From Haliotis asinina (taxonomy: Eukaryota > Mollusca > Gastropoda > Lepetellida > Haliotidae): a stretch of DNA of 64,000 nt. The notes below the pieces were generated by a model. It made no database searches and was not told the DNA's origin. It saw only the letters and a list, made by a program, of their open reading frames with translations. The position numbers and the translations under genes are program-made. The stretch is taken from the NCBI RefSeq assembly GCF_037392515.1, contig NC_090285.1:2545501-2609500 (forward strand). The letters are read 5' to 3'. Of the stretch, positions 13,617 to 25,700 are shown one piece after another. Positions within the stretch are counted from its first letter, which is position 1. Each line of letters opens with the position of its first letter.

Positions 13617-15035
13617 TCATGCACCTACACCAGATGTTTCTGTAACCTGTGTTTGAGATTGAGTACCGAACGACTTTTGCACATACTTCTGTCGTCTGCA
13701 CATCGTGGCCATGAAAGGAAGTCGTCTGAAGAAGGTTCGTCGGTAAGCCTTACTTAGTGTGATGTAGAACACGAAGTCGGTGGACAGGCTGAACATGATG
13801 AGTAAATTGTTGACATCTTTCATCAGCATGTTGACATAATGTTCCTTCCTATACATATTATAATCAGCCAAAAATGTCTGGACCAGCGCGTCTGTTGCCA
13901 GAGGAATTGCCAGCACTGTGAACAGAAATGTCGACGTTAGGATCGTGATTGTAGTCTGCCTCTCTCGCTTTGCCGTTTTCTCTGCATCCACAGTCGTGTT
14001 CATCTTTGCTCTGTTCTTGCTGTGTATCCTGAGAGCCAGGAGGACACACAGGTTCATGATAAGACCGCACACGAGGACGATGTAGGTGTACAGTATTCTG
14101 TTGAACAGTGCCAGGCAGATAAAGAGACTCTTGTAATTTATATACATCGCCGATGGCGCAAGAGTATAGTCTGTCGTGTTCGGTTTGGGCACAACATTGT
14201 ATTTAAATGCAGTCGGTATATGACAAGAACAGCAAATAATCGTCACCGATATTATGAAGATAACTGGTGACTTGATAAGACGAAAGTTTCTGGACTTCAA
14301 AGGGAAGGCAACTGCTAGGAAGCGCTCCGTGGACACCAGAACAGTAAAACAGTACATCAGGACACGGAGACTCGCCAAACAGAAATTTGATCCAAACAAA
14401 GCAAAATACAGATATGCTTGCCTCTTGAATGCCTCAGTTCCGTATACTAGTCTAATAACCTGCCTCACAATAGATAACCCGGCAAAGAGGAGTTCGTCAG
14501 TGGCGAGAGCTATCAGGTAAGAGCTTGTGGGACTCCTCATGGCGGGGTCCGTGTACACCAACAAATTGAAGGTGTTAAAGACAACGGCACTTGTCAGCAG
14601 TGGGAAGAACATATATCTGCATATATTCTCCCCTATTACGTAATTGGCTTTGCTGAGAGAGCCCATAGACATGAGTGAAACCCTTTTAGAATTCGTTGTC
14701 TTGCAAATAGTCACGTTACCGTCTTCTTCATTGCACTTAACAACGATGCCGTCGGTGTTGTTGTGTGAGTCGTCTGAGGTATCGCCAATACATCCGTCAG
14801 AGGCACTGTTTTCACTTCGACTTCTGCCAGTGGTACATTTCGCTGGAGTAGAACCCGTACTGGCATTGTTCAGCCTGTCGCCACTCAAATCCTGTTTTGC
14901 AGAACTTCCTTCGAAGTATGATTCTGTAGTCACATGCTGAGCTAAGGTTGTCTGAGTGGGAGCCTTCGTAGTCTGACCCGCCACAGCGTTTAGCAACACC
15001 ACCAACACGAGGACGGCAACCACACCTTCGGCCAT
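13617..15035 (-). CDS. Rhodopsin-family G protein-coupled receptor, single exon
   Basis: A 472-aa seven-helix receptor. Translation starts at the ATG at 15035 (A at -3, G at +4). The open frame runs 11 codons further up but has no ATG there. Residues 1-20 are a strongly hydrophobic signal peptide. Residues 21-135 form a Ser/Thr-rich, Asn-glycosylation-prone ectodomain with several Cys. Predicted helices lie near 139-161, 170-194 (LATD, Asp180), 211-235, 257-275, 312-336, 361-387 and 404-426. The DRY position reads TERF (236-239), and helix 7 carries STDFVFY (418-424) in place of NPxxY, as in several molluscan peptide or chemosensory receptors. Loop 3 is basic. The short tail, after YRRTFFRRL, ends in a Thr/Gln-rich stretch. 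The gene has no intron in its coding region. The ligand is unknown; a neuropeptide or chemosensory role is inference from family resemblance only. Confidence 0.9.
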   Translation of the reverse strand: MAEGVVAVLVLVVLLNAVAGQTTKAPTQTTLAQHVTTESYFEGSSAKQDLSGDRLNNASTGSTPAKCTTGRSRSENSASDGCIGDTSDDSHNNTDGIVVKCNEEDGNVTICKTTNSKRVSLMSMGSLSKANYVIGENICRYMFFPLLTSAVVFNTFNLLVYTDPAMRSPTSSYLIALATDELLFAGLSIVRQVIRLVYGTEAFKRQAYLYFALFGSNFCLASLRVLMYCFTVLVSTERFLAVAFPLKSRNFRLIKSPVIFIISVTIICCSCHIPTAFKYNVVPKPNTTDYTLAPSAMYINYKSLFICLALFNRILYTYIVLVCGLIMNLCVLLALRIHSKNRAKMNTTVDAEKTAKRERQTTITILTSTFLFTVLAIPLATDALVQTFLADYNMYRKEHYVNMLMKDVNNLLIMFSLSTDFVFYITLSKAYRRTFFRRLPFMATMCRRQKYVQKSFGTQSQTQVTETSGVGA

Positions 15036-15594
15036 GATAACTCTAAAACGTGGGGAAAGTGACGGCAATCGGGTTGAGTGTCTTTATAACACCCATTTGA
15101 GGTTCATTATGAATGTAAAGATCAATCGGTCTGTAGACAAAGGCCTTCCAGTGATAACTGATAGGTGTGCTTGCAAAGTGTTTTGTTGTTGGATAAACGT
15201 AAAATTCAATCGATGCCTTTCATGGCGTGTTGCTGAGAGGAAGTCAACATGGTGACAGTAGCAACAATCTATAACGGCTTGAGGCGGTAGAGGTTTCCTG
15301 TTGATAATGCATTCCCAATGATAATGATAATAATAATAGTGTTGGGACAGGTTTGATTTAATAACTACTACTGAGGAGTTTTTAGTGATGGCTTCTTCCA
15401 TCGACTTCAAACAACATGTTCAAGTGATAAGTTTTAATGCTTAGGTCTGGAGACGGCTTCTTTGAAAAAAAGGCCTTGACAAGTAATACAGGAGATGAGC
15501 CTTCGTGGCATGCTCTGACAAAAGTTCTGATGACGACCTCAGCAGACGAGTTTAACAAGGTATCAGAATGTCGTGTCCTCCCGAATTCTATCAA

Positions 15595-16530
15595 CGTACA
15601 GAGACGACCTCTACCGACGAGATCTATCAATGTCTAGAGACCTCTACCGACGAGATCTGACAACGTCTAGAGACGACCTCTACCGACGAGATCTGACGTC
15701 TAGAGACGACCTCTACCGACGAGATCTATCAACGTCTAGAGACGACCTCTACCGACGAGATCTGACAACGTACAGAGACGACCTCTACCGACGAGATCTG
15801 ACAACGTACAGAGACGACCTCTACTGACGAGATCTATCAACGTCTAGAGACGACCTCTATCAACGTACAGAGACGACCTCTACCGACGAGATCTGACGTC
15901 TAGAGACGACCTCTACCGACGAGATCTATCAACGTCTAGAGACGACCTCTACCGACGAGATCTGACAACGTACAGAGACGACCTCTACCGACGAGATCTG
16001 ACAACGTACAGAGACGACCTCTACTGACGAGATCTGACAACGTGTAGAGACGACCTCTACCGACGAGATCTGACGTCTAGAGACGACCTCTACCGACGAG
16101 ATCTGACAACGTACAGAGACGATATCTACTGACGAGATCTGACAACGTACAGAGACGACCTCTACCGACGAGATCTATCAACGTCTAGAGACCACCTCTA
16201 CCGACGGGATCTGACAACGTCTAGAGACGATATCTTCTGACGTGATCTATCAACGTCTAGAGACGACCTCTATCAACGTACAGAGACGACCTCTACCGAC
16301 GAGATCTGACAACGTCTAGAGGCGACCTCTACCGACGAGATCTGACAACGTCTAGAGACGATATCTACTGACGAGATCTGACGTCTAGAGACGACCTCTA
16401 CCGACGAGATCTGACAACGTACAGAGACGATATCTACTGACGAGATCTAACAACGTCTAGAGACTGCCTGTGCTGACAAGATCTAACAACGTCTAGAGAC
16501 ATCTACTGACGAGATCTATCATGGTATAGA
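15595..16530. repeat. 36-bp tandem array upstream of the GPCR
   Basis: Roughly 26 units of about 36 bp built from CTCTACCGACGAGATCTGAC plus AACGTCTAGAGACGAC. Some units are shortened by removal of GACAAC-type segments. The unit contains AGATCT, TCTAGA and sometimes GACGTC palindromes. It begins about 560 bp upstream of the GPCR start codon on that gene's 5' side, so it may lie in or near its promoter. Confidence 0.93.
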
Positions 16531-18319
16531 CACGACGTCTACGGACGACTAACACAGTACATATACACCAGTTGTTTTAGTCAGTTTTTACCTTTGAGGT
16601 GTTAATCACCCGTCGGGTTACGTTCCAGTACCCATACCCGTACCTGTACCCGTAACCCACCCTCTTTGCTGAGATCATAATGAAGTATCTGTCCTGAAAA
16701 CAAAGGTAAACCGTTAGATAGAACATATTAATAATCAATACTGTTAGAGAAAACAAAGACTCCTCATATAAGCATGTACTCATAACAATGGAATAAAAAC
16801 AGACCCAGGTCAATAACAAGCATTGATGTCTCAGACGTTCCCATGGCCCTAAATAATTTCCCTAAAACGAAATCGCTGTCCTATCATGTATCCGCCGAAG
16901 TCAACATGCGTGAAACAGTGAGCACCAGTTGCAATATTGATTCCACAACGATGGTAGTGTTAAGGCGGGTGAGGTACATTGTCTACCAAATCGTTGACGA
17001 CTACACTAAGTAATGATTTACACAGACACTCGTACAGCAGTAAGATGTTATGTTCCTCACAACACTTTCTCCTATCTTTGGTTTAAATCAGAATGACATT
17101 GCTGTGGATACTGTCCAAATTCTGATCCCTGACAACACACTACAACACTTACATTACGTATGCTGAGAAATGCAGGTCTTCGTAGTGTACTCACAAATAG
17201 ATGAACCATATAAAGCCATAACATTAATCTCAGTTCAAAGCAGTGTGTATTCTATGACTGTGTACTAGCATGTATTTATGAACCATCGTCTAAATCAACA
17301 TTTATATTGATTACATTCGGAAATTAATTGCTTTTCATCGTACTACAAAAAAGGCGAACCACAAAATCCATAATCATAAGAAATTCGTCGCTAAAGCAAA
17401 GTCGATCCTATTTCTCAGGTGATTCTACCAGCGTGTTCATGAAACGCTGCCAAATGGTAGTGATGCTAGTGTCTGAGAAGCTGGAGTTTGGCGTCTTTAT
17501 GCATGTCTTTCTCTGCTGTCTACGCTCTGACGTGTCATGTGTACGTTGTACGGCACAACAGAAACTACGTATGCCCGAGTAAGAGTACTTAATGACGTGA
17601 CATTGTGCTTCTTCCCAATGATTTGTCGTGGCGAGTACACATCAGGCCTACCCCTTCCTAGAAATATCACGTTTGCCTGTACAGGAAGTACGGAGAAGTT
17701 GAAGACAGCAAGAAATGTTCATGTTAGACAAGAGATCATGCAGAGACAGTTCCTCGTTAACATTGAAGTTGTATCAACAGTGAAATCAGCCCATGTATAT
17801 GTACTTTCAAAATTATGTATAGGTTATACGACGAGTATATGCAGTTTAATCCACGGTCTGGTTGGTTATACTACGAGCCGCTTACAGGTCGTATAACCTC
17901 ATACACTACGACAATGAAGAAAGAACTCCCCGTGAAGGTGAAAAATAGCAATAAAAGTTAATATTGATACGTACTCATTTTTGTCACAATGCTTGAGCGG
18001 GTGTTAAATGAACCGTAGTTTCTATATTAAACACATGACAATATGTCTCGCAAGGCGTTCCCTTAATTTCTTTGTTTTGACTTAAAGTAGAATCTAAGTA
18101 TAGGAGTTTCGTCCTCATCATATTACAACAGAATATAATGTTGTTTCTGCTAATCCGTATTTTGCTTGGTCGCACACCAGAGGTACTACGGCACACACAT
18201 GTAGTCACTTCCGAATTTATCGCCCTTGCACAATTATTACGTGCGTCGGTATCAACATTGGTGGTGTGGCTCATGTCCAGTCGACAACGTTGTCATGTTG
18301 ACCATTTGCTTTAGGTGAA
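16531..18319. other. Stretch without a supported gene
   Basis: AT-rich DNA. A short run of TACCCG-like hexamers lies at 16628-16660. An open frame at 17537-17896 on the plus strand has no clear start, splice borders or recognised domain, so I do not call it. A good acceptor-like TTTGCTTTAG ends just before 18316 and may belong to the next gene's 5' UTR. Confidence 0.5.
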
Positions 18320-19006
18320 ATGGAGGAGGAGACGAATCTTTCTCTGTTAGATATTACTGATGATGATGAGCTGATATCTTCGTCTCAAGTTGTTGCCGGT
18401 GATCAGTTGAAAGTACGACTTTTCATCAGATGTGAAGATGTTGTCGCTTCTACCAACTGTGAAGATGACAATATGATTATGAAGATTGCAAACAAGCCCG
18501 AGAGATGTCCAGGTAAATAATATATGAAGTCAAATATGTTAATTATAATGGAGAACATTTCTCCGGAACATTTATCCGTTCTACAATAGGCGTAGGGACC
18601 GTTAATACATTTATGGCTAGTGCGGTGGTGGTGGGTTTTATAGAAAAGTATGTTCTTTGTGTAAGCGACCGTCCTGCAGAATGCATTAGAGCAAGCATTT
18701 AATCTTCAATATTTTCATGTACAAATTTGCTGAGCCCCTAGCAGCCACCACCACCACCACCACAGTACTCCAGTTATTTTCAGAGGAGAGACAAATTCGT
18801 TCTAGTATTTTCGACAGCATTTATTGGATTTGTAACGAAAAGATAAAAAAAATGTTGAAATTAATTCTTTCAATATTTCTGCTTGTATGTAGTTGATAAC
18901 GCACATTTTCTAACTGTATTTTCTTTCTTCTCTAGACATAGGGGTGGGTGAGCAGTTGATCGCACAAACCACTGGGCACAGATGGAATGCAGTCAGGGAG
19001 TATTAA
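18320..19006 (+). CDS. Small two-exon gene, 87 aa, unknown function
   Basis: Exon 1 is 18320-18512 and exon 2 is 18936-19006. The donor CCAG|GTAAAT and the acceptor after TTCTTCTCTAG join in phase 1, giving an uninterrupted 87-aa frame that ends in TAA. The protein starts MEEETNLSLLDITDDDELIS, has an acidic N-terminal third, three Cys, and ends GHRWNAVREY. An acceptor-like TTTGCTTTAG four to five bases upstream of the ATG suggests a spliced 5' UTR, or possibly an earlier coding exon. AATAAA at 19167-19172 lies 160 bp after the stop. The TTAGGTGAAATGG context gives a purine at -3. I recognise no domain; it could be the 3' end of a larger gene. Confidence 0.5.
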
Positions 19007-19166
19007 AGTGTTGACGAGCAACAGGATGAGATGGTGAGCAACATTCTGAGCAATGGAAGTGAACGGGTCATCAAGGATCTGCGAGGGCGACGTCCACGAC
19101 GACCACGTGACGCTGAGTCTTTGGAATTAACGGTCAATGTCAAGGTCGTATAATTGTAATTACCGA

Positions 19167-19172
19167 AATAAA
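19167..19172 (+). terminator. Candidate poly(A) signal of the small gene
   Basis: AATAAA followed by a T-rich stretch, 160 bp past the stop at 19006. Confidence 0.5.
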
Positions 19173-19383
19173 GGTTAATTTGAACTTTTGCATGTCCGTG
19201 TCTCTTTAAGAAGCAGACGAACAGAAGTGTTGTGTGTTGATACCATCTTAATGCGAAACGCTGACTCGTATCCTATTATTATTACTATAGCGATATGGTT
19301 CACCCCACGTGTATCCATTGGGAGAGGATTGCCTTTTCGGACGTTTGTTGGTCACCTCTACACCGAGTGCGTTGCTGGAAGTA

Positions 19384-19530
19384 GGGCGGTGCGGTGGGCT
19401 AGTGGTCACGGCGCGCCGAAGGCCCTGGTTCGATTTCTCGACTGCACAGTGTATGAAAGACATTTCTGGTATCTTCCGTCGTGACATTTCTGGAATATTC
19501 GGCGTAAAACATTGTTCACTACTAAATGGC
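19384..19530 (+). mobile_element. tRNA-derived SINE copy, family B
   Basis: The head looks like a tRNA: an A box in GTGGGCTAGTGGTCACGGC and a B box in GGTTCGATTTC. After it comes a non-tRNA body with TTCTGGAATATTCGGCGTAAA, the family 3' module. It lies between the small gene and the coiled-coil gene. Confidence 0.6.
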
Positions 19531-19621
19531 AGGGGTTGTTTTTCGTTTGCAATATAAATACACCAAATGGACAATATTATGCTAAGATCGTATAACTGTT
19601 TTTAATCTCTTAAACCGACAT

Positions 19622-19716
19622 GATCAATACAAGGTACAAGATCAATACCTAGGTACAAGATCAATACCTAGGTACAAGATCAATACCTAGGTACAAGATC
19701 AATACCTAGGTACAAA
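19622..19716. repeat. 19-bp tandem repeat
   Basis: Five near-perfect units of GATCAATACCTAGGTACAA, each with the palindrome CCTAGG. The array lies just downstream of the coiled-coil gene's stop codon, in its probable 3' UTR. A variant poly(A) hexamer ATTAAA on the minus strand lies at 19601-19606. Confidence 0.93.
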
Positions 19717-19778
19717 ACCTAAAGCTAGTGAAAGAATTCCACACACACCAGACACACTCTCACTAACAACAGTTGTGT

Positions 19779-22700
19779 CTACTGCACAACTCGCTGTCGT
19801 GTAAACAGCCGTTGCAGTCTGCCGATGAATCGCATCCGACGAGTGTTGGCAGGTGCCGGATCCTCAACGTTATCGACCATGGCTTGTCTCCCTTGACCAT
19901 GGTGTACAAGCGCTGCGCAGAGCTGAAGCTCAGACTCAGTTAACTGCTGAGCCGCTGAGCTGATGGTAGGAGGGTCCACCGATGGCACAACATCGTCGTT
20001 CCCTTCAGCACCACCATCATCCTTGATCCGTACACCTTCTTCACCAGAGGTGTTCCAGCTTTGCTCAGCCAGGATCTCTAAAGTTTTGTCATAGTCAGTA
20101 AAATCCTTCTCAAACATCTGTGAGTGCCATCTTGCGGCTCGCCTTGACTTCATATCCAGATACTCCACAATCCTCACCTCACTGCCCCGGCCGTATTGAC
20201 GGACAAGGAAGTCCTTCACTGCCTCAATGCTGGTGTTAGGAGCTTCAAACCATGTGACTGGAGGCTTCTGACAAGTTTTCGCGTGTGCATTTATGTCTGT
20301 GGACCTACCACACCGCTGTCGCTCTTCTTTGAGAGCTACCGTTAGTTCTTTGATCTTCAGAGACAGCTCATAGTTCTTGGAGTGATACAGAAGCATCTCC
20401 TTCGACTGCTCTTGAAGCCGACTCTTCAGAGTAGAGCACTGTCGACAAAAGGACATGTCTTAGTTTTAATATTCATCTCTCTTAATATTCATTCTGCATT
20501 CAAGTTCTGGAATGGAAGTCAAAAAAGAAGATAAAACATGATTTCGTGAATGTATCCATCCCAACACATGTGAACATTGTTAATCGTCGCAATCTGAAAT
20601 ATATCTCGGCTATATCACCTTGACAGTGACTAATCCAGAATGGTCAACAAAGGACCAGGGACTAATGGCATGAGCAGACCTCACTATGTATGGATGCGGT
20701 GCCGTTTTACTATCATCAAATCCTCGTGTCACTCGAACCTCACTCACCCATCTACAGGAACATACTCTACCATGGATTCTGACGTTCGCAAGTACAGAGT
20801 ACGTATACGGTGGATCAGTCTGCCCCTGAAGCAAGTCTTCAAGAATACACGAAACCCAGTCTAAGCCCACAGCTAAACTGGGAACGCCCTCTAAAATGCT
20901 CAGAGGCATTGCCCATATATGGATCTTTATTGCGTCCTTTACAAGAATAGTGTCTCCGTGGTCAGGTTGATAGAGCGCTGTTTGAACCCGTGTCCTGGTA
21001 ATGCTAAACATATTGAGAGATCTTACCTTGTATTACCTGTCGGATGTTAACATATGTACATATATGAGATAGCAATAAACTGATGAAAAATATGGGGAAA
21101 AAATTTATCTCCAATGCTCCAAAGACCCTGTCTGGTGTACAATCTTAAGGGTAAGTATATAATATGGGTTCCTTGACTTGGAGTATAGTGTGTCTGAGTT
21201 GAGTACTTATATGTTGACTGATACTTGGTACATGGTATTGTGCAATGTATGCGTCCAATACTCTCGGTGCAGTTGGGATGTCTGGAAGCCAAACCGTTCT
21301 GTCGTCAAAATCCGGCTCTGATTTCCCCAGCCCCGTGAATATTCGCATTAGAATTATTGGTCCTCAACAACCCGAGGCGACTTGCGGGATCGAGTGGTCA
21401 CCATAACCCAGCTGTGCAGATTGACACTTGTGTTGTTTGATCACTGAAATGTCTGGTCCAGACTCAATTATTTTCATTCAAGTATGTCCAGACATAGCTG
21501 GAATATTGCTGAGGGAGGCCTTAAACAACAAACCAACCAACCAAATCGATATCCCACAGACGTCCCGTATTTCAGCGTATTTAAGTCCCATGCCGCTCTG
21601 TCACCCAAGACCATTGTGAGTGTAAGTTTGCACGCCACAATTGACTGAATGGGGTTCCTCCTGGATATGCAGGTAATAACATACATGCAGGGCGTGCTGG
21701 AAACTCGCTATCGACAGTTTATGAACAAAACAAGCCTACAATCATTAATTGATGTGATAATAATCAAATAATCTGGAACTTAAGATAACAACAAATATGC
21801 AATCTTATGTATATCGACTATTTTTCTGTATAATTTATAAGCCGACGACCATTTGATTTTCTGGGTGGGGCAGGGATTTTTTTCATTCGGAATAATATTG
21901 TTCTGAAAATACTGGATGAATGTGTTTTTGCTACAGACAGGAATGGGGAGGGGGCAAGTGTGTGTATGTTTTTGTTTCGGGGTGGGGGTGGGTCTGGTAG
22001 GAGTGGACAGCCGCTGGTACCTTGGCGGTGAGATCCTCTGTCTCTGCTGCGAGTTGTTCATACTCCTCATCACTAGGGAGAAGTTGCTGGACGGCACTCG
22101 ACATGGCATCTGTCAAACATCACATGGCATCTGTCAAACATCGTATAACCTCTGTCAAACATCACATGCATATGTCAAGCATCTCATGGCATATCAAACA
22201 TCACATGGCATGTCAAACATCGCATGGCATGTCAAACATCGCATGGCACCTGTCACACATCACATGACATGTCAAACATCGCATGGCACCTGTCAAATAT
22301 CACATGACATCTGTCACACATCACATGACACGTGTTCTCATATGACATACCATATTTTCAAACACATTTTATGCTCTGATGCAACAGGAACGGTGGTTTC
22401 TGACTGGCTGCACAAATGGTTGTTCTATGATGTTCAGCGTTAGATACTTTAGTCACGCTTCCTGCTACTGCAGAACTGCTGGCATAACATTTGAAACAAA
22501 CCAGTGAGAACTGTGCCGTCTTCCGAAATCTTCTGACGGATTCTGAGCAAATACTACATGACATACACCTGGGTTGTAAGTAGATGTGCTGTAAGATCCG
22601 CGTGTGGCACGTAATTTGAGTGGGGGACTGTAAAACTACAACAGTCCATATGACATCTGTCCTAACAGACCAAAGCTGGACAAACTCACCCGCCTTGAAG

Positions 22701-25700
22701 GACATCATGGTGTTCCTGGTGACATAGGCCTCTTTGATAGCTGCCTTGAGACTTAGAATCTCTTCTTGTTGTTCCTGCTCAAATCTCTCCCGGACTTTCT
22801 GTTATATACAGCAACACATGCATTTATCTACCCATATAGGATATATCACTTACAGCAGATATGTCAAACATTTGTGAAGTAAGGGGTGGTCGCTTGGTTC
22901 ATGTGCCACGTCGATATACCCAGATTTCATATATTTCTGTAATATGGAAGGAATCAATACGTATTACGGCCAGTGAGCCCAATATGGGACACATTCCCAA
23001 GCCCAACTATTTCCACACCACCCACACCATCCCCACCCCACCCCACACAACACCACACCACACCACACCACACAACCAACAGCACCCACACCAACCTCCA
23101 TCCTACCCCACACCACACCGCCCATCCACACCACCCACACTACCCACACAACCCTACACCCCACATTACACCAATACCAGCACCCAAATCAACCCCCATC
23201 CCACACCACACACCCACACTACATCACACCACACTCACACCATGTGTTTCGTTCTATTTTTCTATAAACACCTTTATTTAAATATCTTGACTTTTTAAGA
23301 CTTTGCTCTATGGAGAACCCTATCAATGCAAATACCTCGATATAGCGCACGCTGTCGTCAGTATCTTCCAGCTGATACTTGATGTCGTTTAGCTCCGCGG
23401 TGATGTCCTTGAGACGCGACTGCAAAGTTGCTGGAAGGAAAAAAAGACATCTACTTGACACAGGATGTACGGCCATGACAACTATGTAATATATGTAATC
23501 TGGTGTAACGTGATGTTCTTATTAAACAGTATGACATAAGACGTTGCAACTATTGACCTGAAAAAGAAATCATTATTCTTGTGAAGAACAATGTCATCAG
23601 GCGTTATAAACATGCGTTTTATTGAAACACGTGGCCCATCCTTGTGACTCATCAGCCTTAATAACACAGACAAGACCAGTAAATTCAACCGTTTCTCATG
23701 CCTCTGTTTGTTCACTCTGGTTCATGGGAGTATGCCATTATTCCTCATGACCTTCCTATCTGGTCCCACCGTTCAGACTATATCGGCATCACTAGCACGG
23801 CCCGACTACCACGATAATTTGTTGTAAGTGCGACACCCCATCAAGTATACAATCCACATCTAAGCTATAGTGTTACTGGTATGAATCTAAATATTTCAAT
23901 GCCTTTATTACACATGTATAATTGGCTATAGCATAAATGTGCTACAATCTACAGCTCAGCTGTATGCCTACACAGCCTGCTTTTGTCCTGTATCTCTAAA
24001 CACGACGTGGGGACGCAGACAGCCTACCTCTCTCCCTTTTATATTCCTCAATCTGTTCTGCGTTACTAGCAACTTTCCTGTCCATCTCTGCCGCGTGGTA
24101 CGACATCCATGCCGACCTCTTGGTGTAGCTCTCCAGGCGACATCTGCTGAACTCTGACACAAGAGGAATCAGTGTAAACACTCCCACTATTCAATGCAAT
24201 AATTTAGATGGACAAAACTTTTCAGAATACTTGACAACCAAGCTCGAGATGTGAAGGGTATGTGTTATCGTTGAAGTGTAATTTTAGAACAGCTCATGTG
24301 CATGTGATGACGTGTCGGCTTGAGGTGGGGTGGTTTGCTAACCGATCGTCCGTCTGATATCATCATTAAATGAGTCACGCAAAGTTGCATACTTTCAGTT
24401 GTTAAACCTAATTACAACTTGCTAAAAAATAAAGTTCCAAAAGTTAGGTTGGCGGACAAAGGTGGTTCGTCGAAGGCACGGGTTCGATTCCCCCACGTGG
24501 GGAGATTGTGTAATGAATTTCTGCTATAATACTTGATAAACACAGCGTAAACATGAGTTCGGGAGTGCGGTGGAGTGAATGTCACTTTGATCAATAATTC
24601 GGTCTTGTTGTTGAAGAATCGTCATAGTATCTTTCAAACAGTTGGTCGCAGGGCAAGACGACCTTTCACTGGGGCGTTTTTGACAGTACACAACAAACAT
24701 TTGAGGATATAGTGGACTAAAAAAATATTTTCGGCAGATGAAACACGGCTTCTGCCATTCAACAGTGGAATACACAGGCTAATTTGAGAACGATTCATTA
24801 ATCCACTATAATATAATAATATAATAATTAACTTTTAGTCCTCCAGCGGACGGACGGGCGGATCTTAATGGACATCTGTCTAAACCCTTTCAGCATAGTG
24901 TGTAGTAAAAGCATCTATGTGCAGGACGACTGTGATAACCTTTGCGGTGTCATTAGTCTATGGCAGTGTATGCGAGTTATGATCGAATTAGCCTTTGAGC
25001 AACAAATTTCCTTTTGTACCACCGTGGCATTTAGCAGAGAACAATACCCAAGACAAGCTCTACGTGTGACCTACAGATCACACTGTGGGACTGTCCAGTG
25101 CGTTCTGTTACCCGTAACACTTACGTAACCTACAGAACACACCGTGAGACTCTCTAGAGCGATGTCCAGGGTCCACTTGTACACAGTGATCTTAGCGTTA
25201 CGGCGATCGTAACTTTCATACTCTAACATAGACATAAGATGGTAATAGCGCTAAGACCTCTTTGTGAAAGTCGAACCTTGTCAGACCATGGGACTAGAGA
25301 GAAACTGACACTGTGGTTAAACGGATTATCTCCGTTTAGGTGCGCTGTGACGTAAGACGTTATATAAAAGCTGTCTAATATACATTACATGGGACTGACT
25401 TCTGTGACATTTTCTGATTCTGAACAAAGTACCCCTTCACCTAAACACATATGTACAAATGTATTTGATTTGATTTGATTCATTGCTGCAATTTTCTACG
25501 TCAACAATTGTGATTCCTCATTCCCAAACAATTTGTATTTCCTGGAACCGCACGTACTCGTTGTGTCCCCATACACTGACGGCAGACTTAAAATCATCAT
25601 GGTTTTAATACGAGAATGAGAACTGAAATGTATTGAGCCATGTTGCTGGATTTGTTTTGTGTTCTTACACTCAGTATTTCTTCTTTCAGAGTCACTTTGA

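Noticed and set aside
16628-16660. Interstitial telomere-like repeat
   Set aside because: TACCCG-type hexamers are few and do not match the TTAGGG repeat expected in molluscs.
17328-17896. Overlapping plus-strand open frames of 84 and 119 codons
   Set aside because: No convincing start context, splice sites or domain; composition is like the surroundings. An isolated exon cannot be excluded.
20439-20456. ATG at 20456 as the start of a separate 225-aa gene
   Set aside because: TTTTGTCGACAG directly follows it as a splice acceptor, and the exon joins the upstream exon in phase 0, so this ATG lies in the intron.
20610-21011. 133-codon open frame on the minus strand
   Set aside because: It lies inside intron 5 of the coiled-coil gene, has no splice support and matches no family I know.
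23008-23281. Pro/His/Thr-rich open frames
   Set aside because: Low-complexity CA-rich intronic DNA with no start or splice support.
24445-24520. Functional tRNA gene
   Set aside because: Only the B-box half is recognisable and no acceptor stem pairs; the same holds for the other tRNA-like heads at 19.4, 33.2 and 51.7 kb, which have SINE bodies.
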